Shown here in pieces: positions 23,157-28,804 of a stretch of 28,843 nt of DNA (positions within the stretch are counted from its first letter, which is position 1; every line of letters begins with the position of its first letter). The notes under the pieces were generated by a model that did no database searches, was not told the origin of the DNA, and saw only the letters and a list, made by a program, of their open reading frames with translations. The position numbers and the translations under genes were made by a program. Origin of the DNA: a virus. The DNA lies in the IMG/VR virus record IMGVR_UViG_3300020185_000195, positions 1 to 28,843 of that record; one strand, written 5' to 3'.

Positions 23157-23450
23157 ATGATATATTTATTAGTACACGACATGAGCGCAGTTTTAAACGA
23201 TGATAACTGCGTTTACTTAGGCTTAGAGGTGGGTTCTACTTTTCAAGATATGAGAGATACCGCCGAGCAAATGGATGATCGGGGCAGTGGTTACGATAGG
23301 ACAAAAGACAGTAAAACAATATGGATTGCACCATACAAAAACGATCCAAATTTAATATTCAATCCAAAGCCTTTAATATATGAAGTTTTAACTTTGGAAG
23401 AATTTAATAATTACGGTTTTGATGTGGAAGAAGTAGAGCCTAATGTATAA
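23157..23450 (+). CDS. Hypothetical 97-aa protein
   Basis: A soluble acidic protein with no recognised domain. The sequence alternates short beta segments (MIYLLVHDMSAVLNDDNCVY) with polar loops and ends in a beta strand/acidic tail (EEFNNYGFDVEEVEPNV). It overlaps the endolysin gene by eight bases, so it is probably co-translated with it. Confidence 0.5.
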   Translation: MIYLLVHDMSAVLNDDNCVYLGLEVGSTFQDMRDTAEQMDDRGSGYDRTKDSKTIWIAPYKNDPNLIFNPKPLIYEVLTLEEFNNYGFDVEEVEPNV

Positions 23451-23838
23451 ATTAAGCAAAAGAAGTCTAGAACGTATTGAAGGGATCGAGCCTATTTTAA
23501 TAGATATTCTTAAGGAAGGAATAAAAGACTGCCCTATTGATTTTGGGATACCTAAAGACGGCGGATTTAGAACAACTGAAAGACAAGAATATCTTTATTC
23601 CATTGGGCGTACTAGAGAGCTTTCAAGGGGCGTTGTTACTTGGACTAAGCAAAGTTACCACATGAGCGGAAAAGCCTTTGACGTGTACGCATACGTAGGA
23701 AATAAAGCAAGTTGGAAACAAGAGCATTTACAAGTAATAGCGGAACACCTAAAAAAAGTGGCATGGGATAAATTTTGTATTCGTTTAAAGTGGGGGTTTG
23801 ATATGTGGGGCAAAGATTCCGCACATTTTCAATTCTAA
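23443..23838 (+). CDS. Endolysin, M15-family peptidase
   Basis: The 131-aa protein contains the zinc-peptidase signature of the M15/VanY-type L-alanyl-D-glutamate or D-Ala-D-Ala peptidases. SYHMSGKAFDV supplies His73 and Asp80 in S-x-H-x-x-G-x-A-x-D, and WGFDMWGKDSAHFQF supplies the third ligand His128. The arginine-containing GGFRTTERQEYL (40-51) is also typical. It cuts peptidoglycan peptides at lysis. No signal peptide is seen, so release would depend on the holin-like proteins downstream. Confidence 0.88.
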   Translation: MYKLSKRSLERIEGIEPILIDILKEGIKDCPIDFGIPKDGGFRTTERQEYLYSIGRTRELSRGVVTWTKQSYHMSGKAFDVYAYVGNKASWKQEHLQVIAEHLKKVAWDKFCIRLKWGFDMWGKDSAHFQF

Positions 23839-23840
23839 AT

Positions 23841-23930
23841 ATGTTTTATGTAATATTTGGCTCAATAGTTGACTTATTTAAAAGAGTATTATTTGCCTTT
23901 TATCGAATAATAAAAGAAACTTTTACATAA
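23841..23930 (+). CDS. 29-aa hydrophobic peptide in the lysis region
   Basis: A tiny ORF two bases after the endolysin stop, encoding MFYVIFGSIVDLFKRVLFAF plus a polar end. It is hydrophobic and amphipathic and could be a small membrane lysis peptide, but its length makes coding uncertain. Confidence 0.3.
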   Translation: MFYVIFGSIVDLFKRVLFAFYRIIKETFT

Positions 23931-23946
23931 TTAATTACTTTAAACC

Positions 23947-24342
23947 ATGCCAAAAAACTACCTTAAACACATAGAAAGCCTATCTAACGAAGTAGGTGAA
24001 CTCCTAAAATTTAAAGACTTACTTATAGAAGCCTTAAACTCATCAGCGGAAGGAATAGCATTACTAGATAAAGAAGGGAAGTACATTTGGCTTAATAAAG
24101 CTCATGCTGAAATATTTGGTTATTCTCATCATGAGTTGGTTGGTAAAAGTTGGGAAATATTGTATAAAAAAAATGACTTAGCTTATTTCTACGAAAATGC
24201 GTTTCCTAAATTAGAAAAAGAAGGTCACTGGAACGGAAAAGTCCAAGGAATACACAAAGATAATACCACAATTATAAATGAAAGCGTATATTTAACATCT
24301 TTAAAAGACGGTGGATTAATTTGCACGTGTATAAAGATTTAA
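23947..24342 (+). CDS. Stand-alone PAS-domain protein
   Basis: The 131-aa protein is almost entirely one PAS fold. An N-terminal helix is followed by the PAS core SSAEGIALLDKEGKYIWLNK, then AHAEIFGYSHHELVGKSWEI. The C-terminal strands (WNGKVQGIHKDNTTIINESV, YLTSLKDGGLICTCIKI) complete the typical PAS/PAC pattern. PAS domains sense redox, light, oxygen or small ligands, or mediate dimerisation. No kinase, cyclase or DNA-binding output domain is attached. It sits between endolysin and holin genes, which is unusual for a phage, and its role there is unknown. Confidence 0.85.
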   Translation: MPKNYLKHIESLSNEVGELLKFKDLLIEALNSSAEGIALLDKEGKYIWLNKAHAEIFGYSHHELVGKSWEILYKKNDLAYFYENAFPKLEKEGHWNGKVQGIHKDNTTIINESVYLTSLKDGGLICTCIKI

Positions 24343-24346
24343 TTAA

Positions 24347-24556
24347 ATGAGTGAGGATTGGAACGTATACAGTAAGATGGTATTGCACGAGCTTGAAAGG
24401 TTGAACGTAGGAGTCGAAAAGCTAGAAGAGGGGCAAAAGCAAATAGAAAAGGACATAATTAAATTGCAAGCAAAGGCGACTGTTTGGGGTTCTGTTGGTG
24501 GTATTGTAGCCACTTTAATAACGAGTTTAGTAGTTCACTTTTTAACAAGTAAATAA
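24347..24556 (+). CDS. Holin-like/XhlA-like membrane protein
   Basis: The 69-aa protein has a coiled-coil N-terminal half (KLEEGQKQIEKDIIKLQAKA) followed by one C-terminal membrane helix (VWGSVGGIVATLITSLVVHF). This matches the XhlA/hemolysin-type lysis accessory layout, with a single TM segment and cytoplasmic coiled coil. It overlaps no neighbour but is four bases from the PAS gene and one base from the next holin-like gene. It is likely to act with endolysin. Confidence 0.7.
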   Translation: MSEDWNVYSKMVLHELERLNVGVEKLEEGQKQIEKDIIKLQAKATVWGSVGGIVATLITSLVVHFLTSK

Positions 24557-24557
24557 T

Positions 24558-24926
24558 ATGTTTGGTAAAGGATCGGGAAAAGTAGCAAGCGAGGTAGTAG
24601 GTATCGCAGATAAGTTAATAGTTGACAAAGATAAGAAGCAAGAAATAGCAAGCGATATCGTCCAGGCTGAAATAATTAGTGGTTCATCTTTTGTAAGGAA
24701 TGCTAGACCTATGATAATTTACACAGGACTTTTTTTAATTGTCTTTGAGTTTTTCGGGGTACGGTTTTTGTTTTTAAATTTCATAAAAGCCACTGAGTTA
24801 ATGATTGAATCTAGTACACAAATTTTTCAATTCTTTTTAATGTCATGGAGCGGAGTATCTTCCGTTTATGTGGGTGGGCGTACTTATGAGAAGGCTAAAA
24901 GTAGAATATTTAGAAAGCGTAATTAA
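24558..24926 (+). CDS. Holin-like membrane protein
   Basis: The 122-aa protein starts with a polar helical segment (GSGKVASEVVGIADKLIVDK) and has two or three membrane segments: RPMIIYTGLFLIVFEFFGV, RFLFLNFIKA and STQIFQFFLMSWSGVSSVYV, followed by a basic tail (AKSRIFRKRN). This matches three-TM holins of Bacteroidetes and other phages (Holin_3TMs-like). It would form the membrane lesion that lets the M15 endolysin reach the wall. Confidence 0.75.
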   Translation: MFGKGSGKVASEVVGIADKLIVDKDKKQEIASDIVQAEIISGSSFVRNARPMIIYTGLFLIVFEFFGVRFLFLNFIKATELMIESSTQIFQFFLMSWSGVSSVYVGGRTYEKAKSRIFRKRN

Positions 24927-25071
24927 TAAAATAACAATAAAAACATTAAACAATACTCTTTATGTTCTTATCGTTATTTTGTTTTTGTGTTATTCTTTAA
25001 GGGTTTATAATTTTATTGATGATTTAAGGGTTTTTGTTTACTTAGCTTTAATATATTATAACATAGCATAA
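24868..25071 (+). CDS. Possible overlapping small membrane protein
   Basis: An ORF in another frame overlapping the holin-like gene by 59 bases. Its C-terminal half is strongly hydrophobic (TLYVLIVILFLCYSLRVYNF, FVYLALIYYNIA). A downstream in-frame ATG at 24886 would shorten the overlap. It could be a real small lysis-accessory protein or a chance ORF in AT-rich DNA. I keep it at low confidence because nothing else fills this space. Confidence 0.3.
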   Translation: MWVGVLMRRLKVEYLESVINKITIKTLNNTLYVLIVILFLCYSLRVYNFIDDLRVFVYLALIYYNIA

Positions 25072-25111
25072 AGCGAAACCCTATCGCTTAACGCTTTCGT
25101 TTATGCGGTTG
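25061..25111. repeat. Long imperfect palindrome between convergent operons
   Basis: GCATAAA-G-CGAAA (25066-25078) pairs with TTTCGTTTATGC (25095-25106), giving 12 bp with one bulge. Outside it ATAACA pairs with TGTTAT after short unpaired spacers. Plus-strand and minus-strand operons meet here. It may be a bidirectional terminator, although no T-run follows on either strand, or an attC-like hairpin. Nothing else is seen between 25072 and 25123. Confidence 0.65.
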
Positions 25112-25123
25112 TTATGCTTAATC

Positions 25124-25390
25124 TTATTCTTTAAAGCAATACATAGACCCCTCCATGTGTTCATCACAATGTTTGTCTTTTAATGGGTTTTTACAATTAC
25201 CGAAAGATGGGCAATCCTCAAATTCATCGACAGTACTAAGCATAACAGGGTTTAGCAAATCAGATTTTAACTCTGTTGCGTATTTTTTAGCTATGTGAAC
25301 AAAAGTCTTAGTATAATCATCTATCACTTCATTGTCATCTGTATCTATGACGTAAGCCACCATTAATCTCATTTGTTTCTCTAGTTCCAT
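25124..25390 (-). CDS. Hypothetical 88-aa protein with Cys-rich C-terminus
   Basis: This is the last gene of the minus-strand operon. The N-terminal part is helical and acidic (VIDTDDNEVIDDYTKTFVHI). The last third holds four Cys (DCPSFGNCKNPLKDKHC and SMYCFKE) that could form a zinc site or disulphides. No named family is recognised. Confidence 0.55.
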   Translation of the reverse strand: MELEKQMRLMVAYVIDTDDNEVIDDYTKTFVHIAKKYATELKSDLLNPVMLSTVDEFEDCPSFGNCKNPLKDKHCDEHMEGSMYCFKE

Positions 25391-25432
25391 AATTCTATTC
25401 CGTTAAAATCCGATTGCTACACCTGTCATTAG

Positions 25433-25633
25433 CTACCATACTTTGAAGTTTCTAAATAGGTAAGCTATAATTCCAAAAGTAACCATTACACCAACAGCAA
25501 TATACACAGCCACTTCAATTATTTTAGTCCAATTAATAGTAAACTCAATGTGTGTAGGTGTACACGAGCAGAGTACATCAGCTAACACAATGCAAAAAGA
25601 ATACACCGCTATTTGTTTAATTATGTTTTTCAT
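25433..25633 (-). CDS. Lipoprotein-like membrane protein, paralog of 26597-26794
   Basis: The 66-aa protein opens with MKNIIKQIAVYSFCIVL and a likely lipobox around LCSC (residues about 21-24), followed by a second hydrophobic segment (IIEVAVYIAVGVMVTFGIIA). The first 20 residues and the upstream bases closely match those of another gene 1.2 kb away on the same strand. The two therefore arose by duplication, with divergent C-termini. Phage lipoproteins of this kind sometimes block superinfection, but that is only a suggestion here. Confidence 0.6.
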   Translation of the reverse strand: MKNIIKQIAVYSFCIVLADVLCSCTPTHIEFTINWTKIIEVAVYIAVGVMVTFGIIAYLFRNFKVW

Positions 25634-25686
25634 TATTTAAGTTTTTAGTCATTTATTTAATTAAGTACTCATTTTGCACGCGCACG

Positions 25687-25986
25687 TTATGCCTCATACT
25701 CAGCATTCAATCTATCACATTGAGCATTTAAGAAATCAACATCTTCTTTCTTCATTTCCCAATGCTTATCTCCTTTGTACCCATGTTTGTAAATTACCAC
25801 ATCAGGCGTGTCTTGGTGTAGTCCGTTATAATCTTCATCATAGCTTTTATGATGCTTGTCTCTCACTGCACCGCATCCACCTCGTAAATCCACGAAATAA
25901 CGAGGCATAACATGAGATAAACGCAATTGAGTAACATAGTCATCAATTGTCTGTAATGCTTTCTTATATTCTTTTTCTGTTATCAT
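25687..25986 (-). CDS. Hypothetical 99-aa protein
   Basis: A charged protein of unknown function. The N-terminal helix (TEKEYKKALQTIDDYVTQLR) is followed by a Gly/His/Asp-rich middle (VDLRGGCGAVRDKHHKSYDE) and a helical C-terminus (KKEDVDFLNAQCDRLNAEYE). Its stop codon lies in GCATAACG, a sequence pattern also found near other gene ends in this operon. No family is recognised. Confidence 0.5.
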   Translation of the reverse strand: MITEKEYKKALQTIDDYVTQLRLSHVMPRYFVDLRGGCGAVRDKHHKSYDEDYNGLHQDTPDVVIYKHGYKGDKHWEMKKEDVDFLNAQCDRLNAEYEA

Positions 25987-26026
25987 TGTTCTGCTTTTTT
26001 AATACTCAACTTCGTTTATCAATACC

Positions 26027-26239
26027 GTTAGGCACAATAAAAATTATTTATGCCAGTTCTTATAGCAATCTATTATATCTACAATTAGTGCTATTATGGT
26101 TATTACTGTAAATAATTTACCATGTTCAGTTATTACATTTTCATTTATTGCTCTTGAGATTAGGCTTAATCCCATTATTGTTACAAATCTCATAATTTTA
26201 AACGTGCCTAACAATATGTATAAGCAATAGCTGTTAGGC
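26027..26239. repeat. GTTAGGC / GCCTAAC palindromes around a small gene (attC-like)
   Basis: Three copies of one 7-base core lie within 213 bp: GTTAGGCAC (26027-26035), GTGCCTAAC (26204-26212) and GTTAGGC (26233-26239). The last two form GCCTAACA-N18-TGTTAGGC, followed by TTTTT on the plus strand. The first two are a perfect 9-bp inverted repeat flanking the 49-aa gene on the minus strand. The core matches the R''/R' motifs (RYYYAAC/GTTRRRY) of integron attC sites, but the arms are shorter than typical. Confidence 0.6.
26044..26193 (-). CDS. 49-aa membrane protein in an inverted-repeat bracket
   Basis: Reading the minus strand from the ATG at 26193 gives MRFVTIMGLSLISRAINENV..., with a hydrophobic stretch LFTVITIIALIVDI (residues about 27-40) and a polar tail CYKNWHK. 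It is flanked on both sides by the 9-bp inverted repeat GTTAGGCAC/GTGCCTAAC, as if it were one mobile cassette. No function is recognised. Confidence 0.5.
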   Translation of the reverse strand: MRFVTIMGLSLISRAINENVITEHGKLFTVITIIALIVDIIDCYKNWHK

Positions 26240-26320
26240 GTTTTTACTATTGCAGTTGTTTAATATTTAATTTTGTTTCTATTTGGTTTGCTTGTGAGAG
26301 CTACTACTCATACATTAACA

Positions 26321-26560
26321 TTATATGGAAGTGAAGTAATCCTTTTCATACGGTAGATTGCTTATATCTCCAAAGTTATCCTTTAAAGCAAAATCATACT
26401 CGTCCATTTTAACTTGTCTGTATAATTTGCCAACTGTAAAACATTCTCTTCCACTTGTGTCATACATTCTTTTAACACACCTCCATATAACACTATCTAA
26501 AACACCATTTACAGTGCCTTTATCTTTATTTATTATTGTAATACCTCTTTCCTTTTCCAT
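26321..26560 (-). CDS. Hypothetical 79-aa protein
   Basis: A soluble protein with a segment WRCVKRMYDTSGRECFTVGK followed by LYRQVKMDEYDFALKDNFGD. The latter recalls small phage-conserved proteins whose beta strands begin 'F..GK.Y......D......D..G', a common pattern of unknown role. It is followed on the minus strand by about 125 bp without a gene, which hold the GCCTAACA palindrome. Its own leader is A-rich. Confidence 0.5.
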   Translation of the reverse strand: MEKERGITIINKDKGTVNGVLDSVIWRCVKRMYDTSGRECFTVGKLYRQVKMDEYDFALKDNFGDISNLPYEKDYFTSI

Positions 26561-26596
26561 AATTATATTAGTTTAAAACGGTGTTTAGGTTCAACG

Positions 26597-26794
26597 TTAG
26601 TTTGCATTGATTATATCTTTCATAGCTTTTGTATCTATTTTTTTAAGGTAGTAGCATTTACCCACTCTATGGTCTAACTGATATACATTTCCTTCGCTAT
26701 CCCTTATTATTTTGTCGTGATGTTCTCCTGTACAAGACACGCAAACTAACAAGGTGCAAAAAGAATACACCGCTATCTGTTTTATTCGTTTCAT
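26597..26794 (-). CDS. Small lipoprotein-like protein, paralog of 25433-25633
   Basis: The 65-aa protein begins MKRIKQIAVYSFCTLLVCVS, then CTGEHHDK, a signal-peptide/lipobox-like start with Cys near 21, followed by a short soluble domain (IIRDSEGNVYQLDHRVGKCY). A 22-base identical stretch and similar upstream bases link it to the other lipoprotein-like gene at 25433. Only the N-terminal halves are conserved. It would sit on the periplasmic face or outer membrane, but no role is known. Confidence 0.6.
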   Translation of the reverse strand: MKRIKQIAVYSFCTLLVCVSCTGEHHDKIIRDSEGNVYQLDHRVGKCYYLKKIDTKAMKDIINAN

Positions 26795-26856
26795 AATTTA
26801 TCTTTTTAGTTATTAATTTACTTTAGTACTCTTTCTGCACAAACCGTTGTATTGCA

Positions 26857-27045
26857 TTAGTATTCTCGCTCACTAACAAAGTCGTTTATTGTTTTATCAG
26901 TGTAGCTTGTTAAGTCTTCTATTACATCAAGTAAGTTATTTATTGTTTCCTCTAGTTCCTTACTGTCAGTTTTAAATATTGTAGTTTCTATCTCGTCTGT
27001 TTTAATGGTTACAAAATTGTGAGTTCTTCTGCTTTCAAGTATCAT
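26857..27045 (-). CDS. Hypothetical 62-aa acidic protein
   Basis: A short acidic protein with a long helical C-terminal half (KELEETINNLLDVIEDLTSY). It belongs to the minus-strand operon of small genes and has no recognised domain. Confidence 0.5.
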   Translation of the reverse strand: MILESRRTHNFVTIKTDEIETTIFKTDSKELEETINNLLDVIEDLTSYTDKTINDFVSEREY

Positions 27046-27057
27046 ATCTTTATTAAG

Positions 27058-27210
27058 TTAACGCAATACAACAAACGCCATTAAATCATCTACCAACTCA
27101 ACTACATCGGTGTCGGTCATAAAATAACGCACTTCTTCACATCTATCTGATTTATTAGTTTCTTTGTAGCAATTATCCTTTATTAATTTTATTAATTTTT
27201 CTTTATTCAT
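27058..27210 (-). CDS. Hypothetical 50-aa protein
   Basis: Minus-strand ORF from the ATG at 27210, encoding MNKEKLIKLIKDNCYKETNK and then an acidic helix (DTDVVELVDDLMAF). It starts 18 bases after the preceding gene on that strand and ends 12 bases before the next. Operon spacing supports it; the function is unknown. Confidence 0.45.
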   Translation of the reverse strand: MNKEKLIKLIKDNCYKETNKSDRCEEVRYFMTDTDVVELVDDLMAFVVLR

Positions 27211-27228
27211 AGTATTGTTTTTAAATCG

Positions 27229-27399
27229 TTAGCATACATTATCATACATTTTATTAAAACCATCTTTAAAACCCTTATTGTATGCGGTTTCACATTTCTC
27301 TTTTACTAGCTCATCAATAAAAAGTTGAATTTGATAATTTGCCATCTCACTTACACCGTACTGGTGATGAATCTTTTGCATTTCTTCTTGAATATTCAT
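27229..27399 (-). CDS. Hypothetical 56-aa protein
   Basis: Minus-strand ORF starting in an ATGA overlap with the upstream 25-aa ORF. The protein is mostly helical (MNIQEEMQKIHHQYGVSEMA, then QIQLFIDELVKEKC) with a C-terminal KGFKDGFNKMYDNVC. The translational overlap supports genuine coding. No family is recognised. Confidence 0.5.
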   Translation of the reverse strand: MNIQEEMQKIHHQYGVSEMANYQIQLFIDELVKEKCETAYNKGFKDGFNKMYDNVC

Positions 27400-27473
27400 T
27401 TCTTTGGTTTTATATACCCGTATCTAATTAAATCTTTTCTTGTCATTTCTATTATTGGTGGTCTTAAATTCAT
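27396..27473 (-). CDS. 25-aa overlapping peptide
   Basis: A tiny minus-strand ORF linked at both ends by ATGA overlaps to its neighbours (start overlaps the 27470 gene stop, stop overlaps the 27399 start). It encodes a basic peptide, MNLRPPIIEMTRKDLIRYGY plus IKPKK. The overlaps make translation plausible. Confidence 0.4.
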   Translation of the reverse strand: MNLRPPIIEMTRKDLIRYGYIKPKK

Positions 27474-27691
27474 ATTTGTTTCATTAAGTTTTTATAGTAA
27501 CACTTATTTAATTTTTGAATAACCTGCTTTAAGGTATCGATTCTGTTTTTTAATGATAGACTAATAGTCGGTAAATCTCCACACGTCCCAAGAGTGTACT
27601 CCAAGGTTTCAATCTTTTGTTTTGCTTGCTCTATTACTTCTATAATGTTATAGAGTACTTCTAATCTGTTCAATTCTTTTTGCTTATCCAT
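27470..27691 (-). CDS. Hypothetical coiled-coil protein, first gene of minus operon
   Basis: The 73-aa protein is a heptad-rich helix (LEVLYNIIEVIEQAKQKIET) with a second helical part. It is the first gene behind the minus-strand promoter at 27696-27728, with its ATG four bases after the -7 box. No DNA-binding motif is obvious, so it is not an evident repressor. Confidence 0.55.
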   Translation of the reverse strand: MDKQKELNRLEVLYNIIEVIEQAKQKIETLEYTLGTCGDLPTISLSLKNRIDTLKQVIQKLNKCYYKNLMKQI

Positions 27692-27695
27692 GACA

Positions 27696-27728
27696 CAAAT
27701 ATAGTAAAAGATTATTTAATAAAACAAA
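27696..27728 (-). promoter_or_regulatory. Minus-strand promoter
   Basis: On the minus strand TTTG (27728-27725), a 21-bp spacer and TATATTTG (27703-27696) match the Bacteroidetes consensus, with the spacer two bases longer than ideal. The ATG at 27691 follows after four bases, so the mRNA would be leaderless. An operator-like palindrome lies in the spacer. Confidence 0.7.
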
Positions 27729-27743
27729 TATATTATTTAATAA
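27711..27743. promoter_or_regulatory. Two operator-like palindromes
   Basis: ATTATTTAATAA occurs at 27711-27722 and again at 27732-27743, start to start 21 bp (two helical turns). Each contains TTATT-T-AATAA, an inverted repeat around one central base. One copy overlaps the minus promoter spacer and the other lies just upstream of the plus promoter, fitting a shared repressor. High AT content makes chance palindromes likely. Confidence 0.45.
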
Positions 27744-27752
27744 GATTAAAGG

Positions 27753-27783
27753 TTTGTTTATTAATATAAGTTGTTTACTTTTG
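27753..27783 (+). promoter_or_regulatory. Plus-strand early promoter
   Basis: TTTG (27753-27756), exactly 19 bp, then TACTTTTG (27776-27783) is a perfect match to the Bacteroidetes primary-sigma consensus TTTG-N19-TAnnTTTG. The ATG at 27788 is four bases past the -7 box, so transcription should begin at or within a base or two of the start codon. Confidence 0.85.
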
Positions 27784-27787
27784 AGTT

Positions 27788-28021
27788 ATGAAATTAACAA
27801 TTAAATACGAGGGATTAATATTAAACGTGCAAGGTACGTTAATAGAGGAGGATGAAAGCGTAGGCATATTCAATAATTACTTTGAAGCTTATGAAATTAA
27901 ATGTAGCGATTTAGATGTGTTTGATGATTACGACTTAGATCAACTATTTGAAATTGAAACTATTTGCTTAAAAGAAATAAAAGATATTGAGCAAGGAGAT
28001 TGGGAGGCCGCAAAAGTATAA
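27788..28021 (+). CDS. Hypothetical 77-aa acidic protein, first early gene
   Basis: An acidic small protein (many D/E; KLTIKYEGLILNVQGTLIEE, then CSDLDVFDDYDLDQLFEIET) with a beta-rich N-terminus and no recognised domain. It is the first gene behind the strongest promoter seen, so it is probably expressed immediately on infection. Acidic early proteins sometimes mimic DNA or bind host factors, but nothing specific can be claimed. Confidence 0.6.
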   Translation: MKLTIKYEGLILNVQGTLIEEDESVGIFNNYFEAYEIKCSDLDVFDDYDLDQLFEIETICLKEIKDIEQGDWEAAKV

Positions 28022-28025
28022 AACT

Positions 28026-28592
28026 ATGGAAATTTATAAAAAGCTATTAAAGGTACAAAAGGAGGTTAAAGGACTTTCTAAAGACAAAACAAGCCATAAC
28101 TTTTCTTATGTTACTGGCAATAAATTACTGTCTTTTATTAAGCCTATAATGGACGAAAACGGATTAATACTAAAGCAAGAGATTTTAAGTATTGATAATT
28201 CTAGGCAGGATTATAAAACTAAATACGGTGAAAAGTCGGAAATACTTTCTAAAGTAATGATGCGGTTTACTTGGATTGATACGGAAACAGGCGAGAAAGA
28301 TGAAAACCTTTTTGGTGCTAATGGTCAAAACGACTGGGAGAAAGGTTTGGGGTCGGCTCTTACTTATGCTGAAAGATATTTTATTTTAAAATACTTTCAT
28401 ATTTCAACGGATGAAGATGACATTGACAATCCAGACAGATCAACTTCGCCACCTATTGAGATAAAAGAAAAACTTAGCGATGATAGATTTGAAACTGCTA
28501 TAAAAGCATTATCGGAAGGTAAAACAACAAAGGAGGCAATATTAAAATATAATCTTACTCCAGAGCAAAAGAACTTATTAAATAAAGCGTGA
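28026..28592 (+). CDS. erf: ERF-family single-strand annealing protein
   Basis: The 188-aa protein shows the ERF layout. The N-terminal EIYKKLLKVQKEVKGLSKDK is followed by FSYVTGNKLLSFIKPIMDENG and the diagnostic GLGSALTYAERYFILKYFHI, then STDEDDID. These proteins anneal complementary ssDNA in phage recombination and genome circularisation. The start is the ATG at 28026; an upstream TTG at 27987 lies inside the previous gene. The C-terminal part after 140 is a variable helical tail. It is co-transcribed from the promoter at 27753. Confidence 0.88.
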   Translation: MEIYKKLLKVQKEVKGLSKDKTSHNFSYVTGNKLLSFIKPIMDENGLILKQEILSIDNSRQDYKTKYGEKSEILSKVMMRFTWIDTETGEKDENLFGANGQNDWEKGLGSALTYAERYFILKYFHISTDEDDIDNPDRSTSPPIEIKEKLSDDRFETAIKALSEGKTTKEAILKYNLTPEQKNLLNKA

Positions 28593-28612
28593 ACGGTGAT
28601 AAAAAAATTGTT

Positions 28613-28804
28613 ATGAATCAATACACATTAGTCCACTGGTCGACTTTTCAAAAAGTTTTAATAGTAGCTATTAACTGGGACATTCAGAACTATCAACATA
28701 CATTTTACCAAGATGATAAAGGTAAAATAGTTCAACAATCTTATACTACTAGATACTGGGATTTGGTAGATGTTAAATATAATCTAGAAAAAAATGAAGA
28801 GTGA
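28613..28804 (+). CDS. Hypothetical 63-aa protein
   Basis: A protein of aromatic and polar composition (MNQYTLVHWSTFQKVLIVAI, QQSYTTRYWDLVDVKYNL) with no recognised domain. A GTG at 28589, overlapping the ERF stop, would add eight residues and could be the true start; I prefer the ATG because of its A-rich leader (aaaaaaattgtt). It overlaps the following gene by 11 bases. Confidence 0.5.
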   Translation: MNQYTLVHWSTFQKVLIVAINWDIQNYQHTFYQDDKGKIVQQSYTTRYWDLVDVKYNLEKNEE

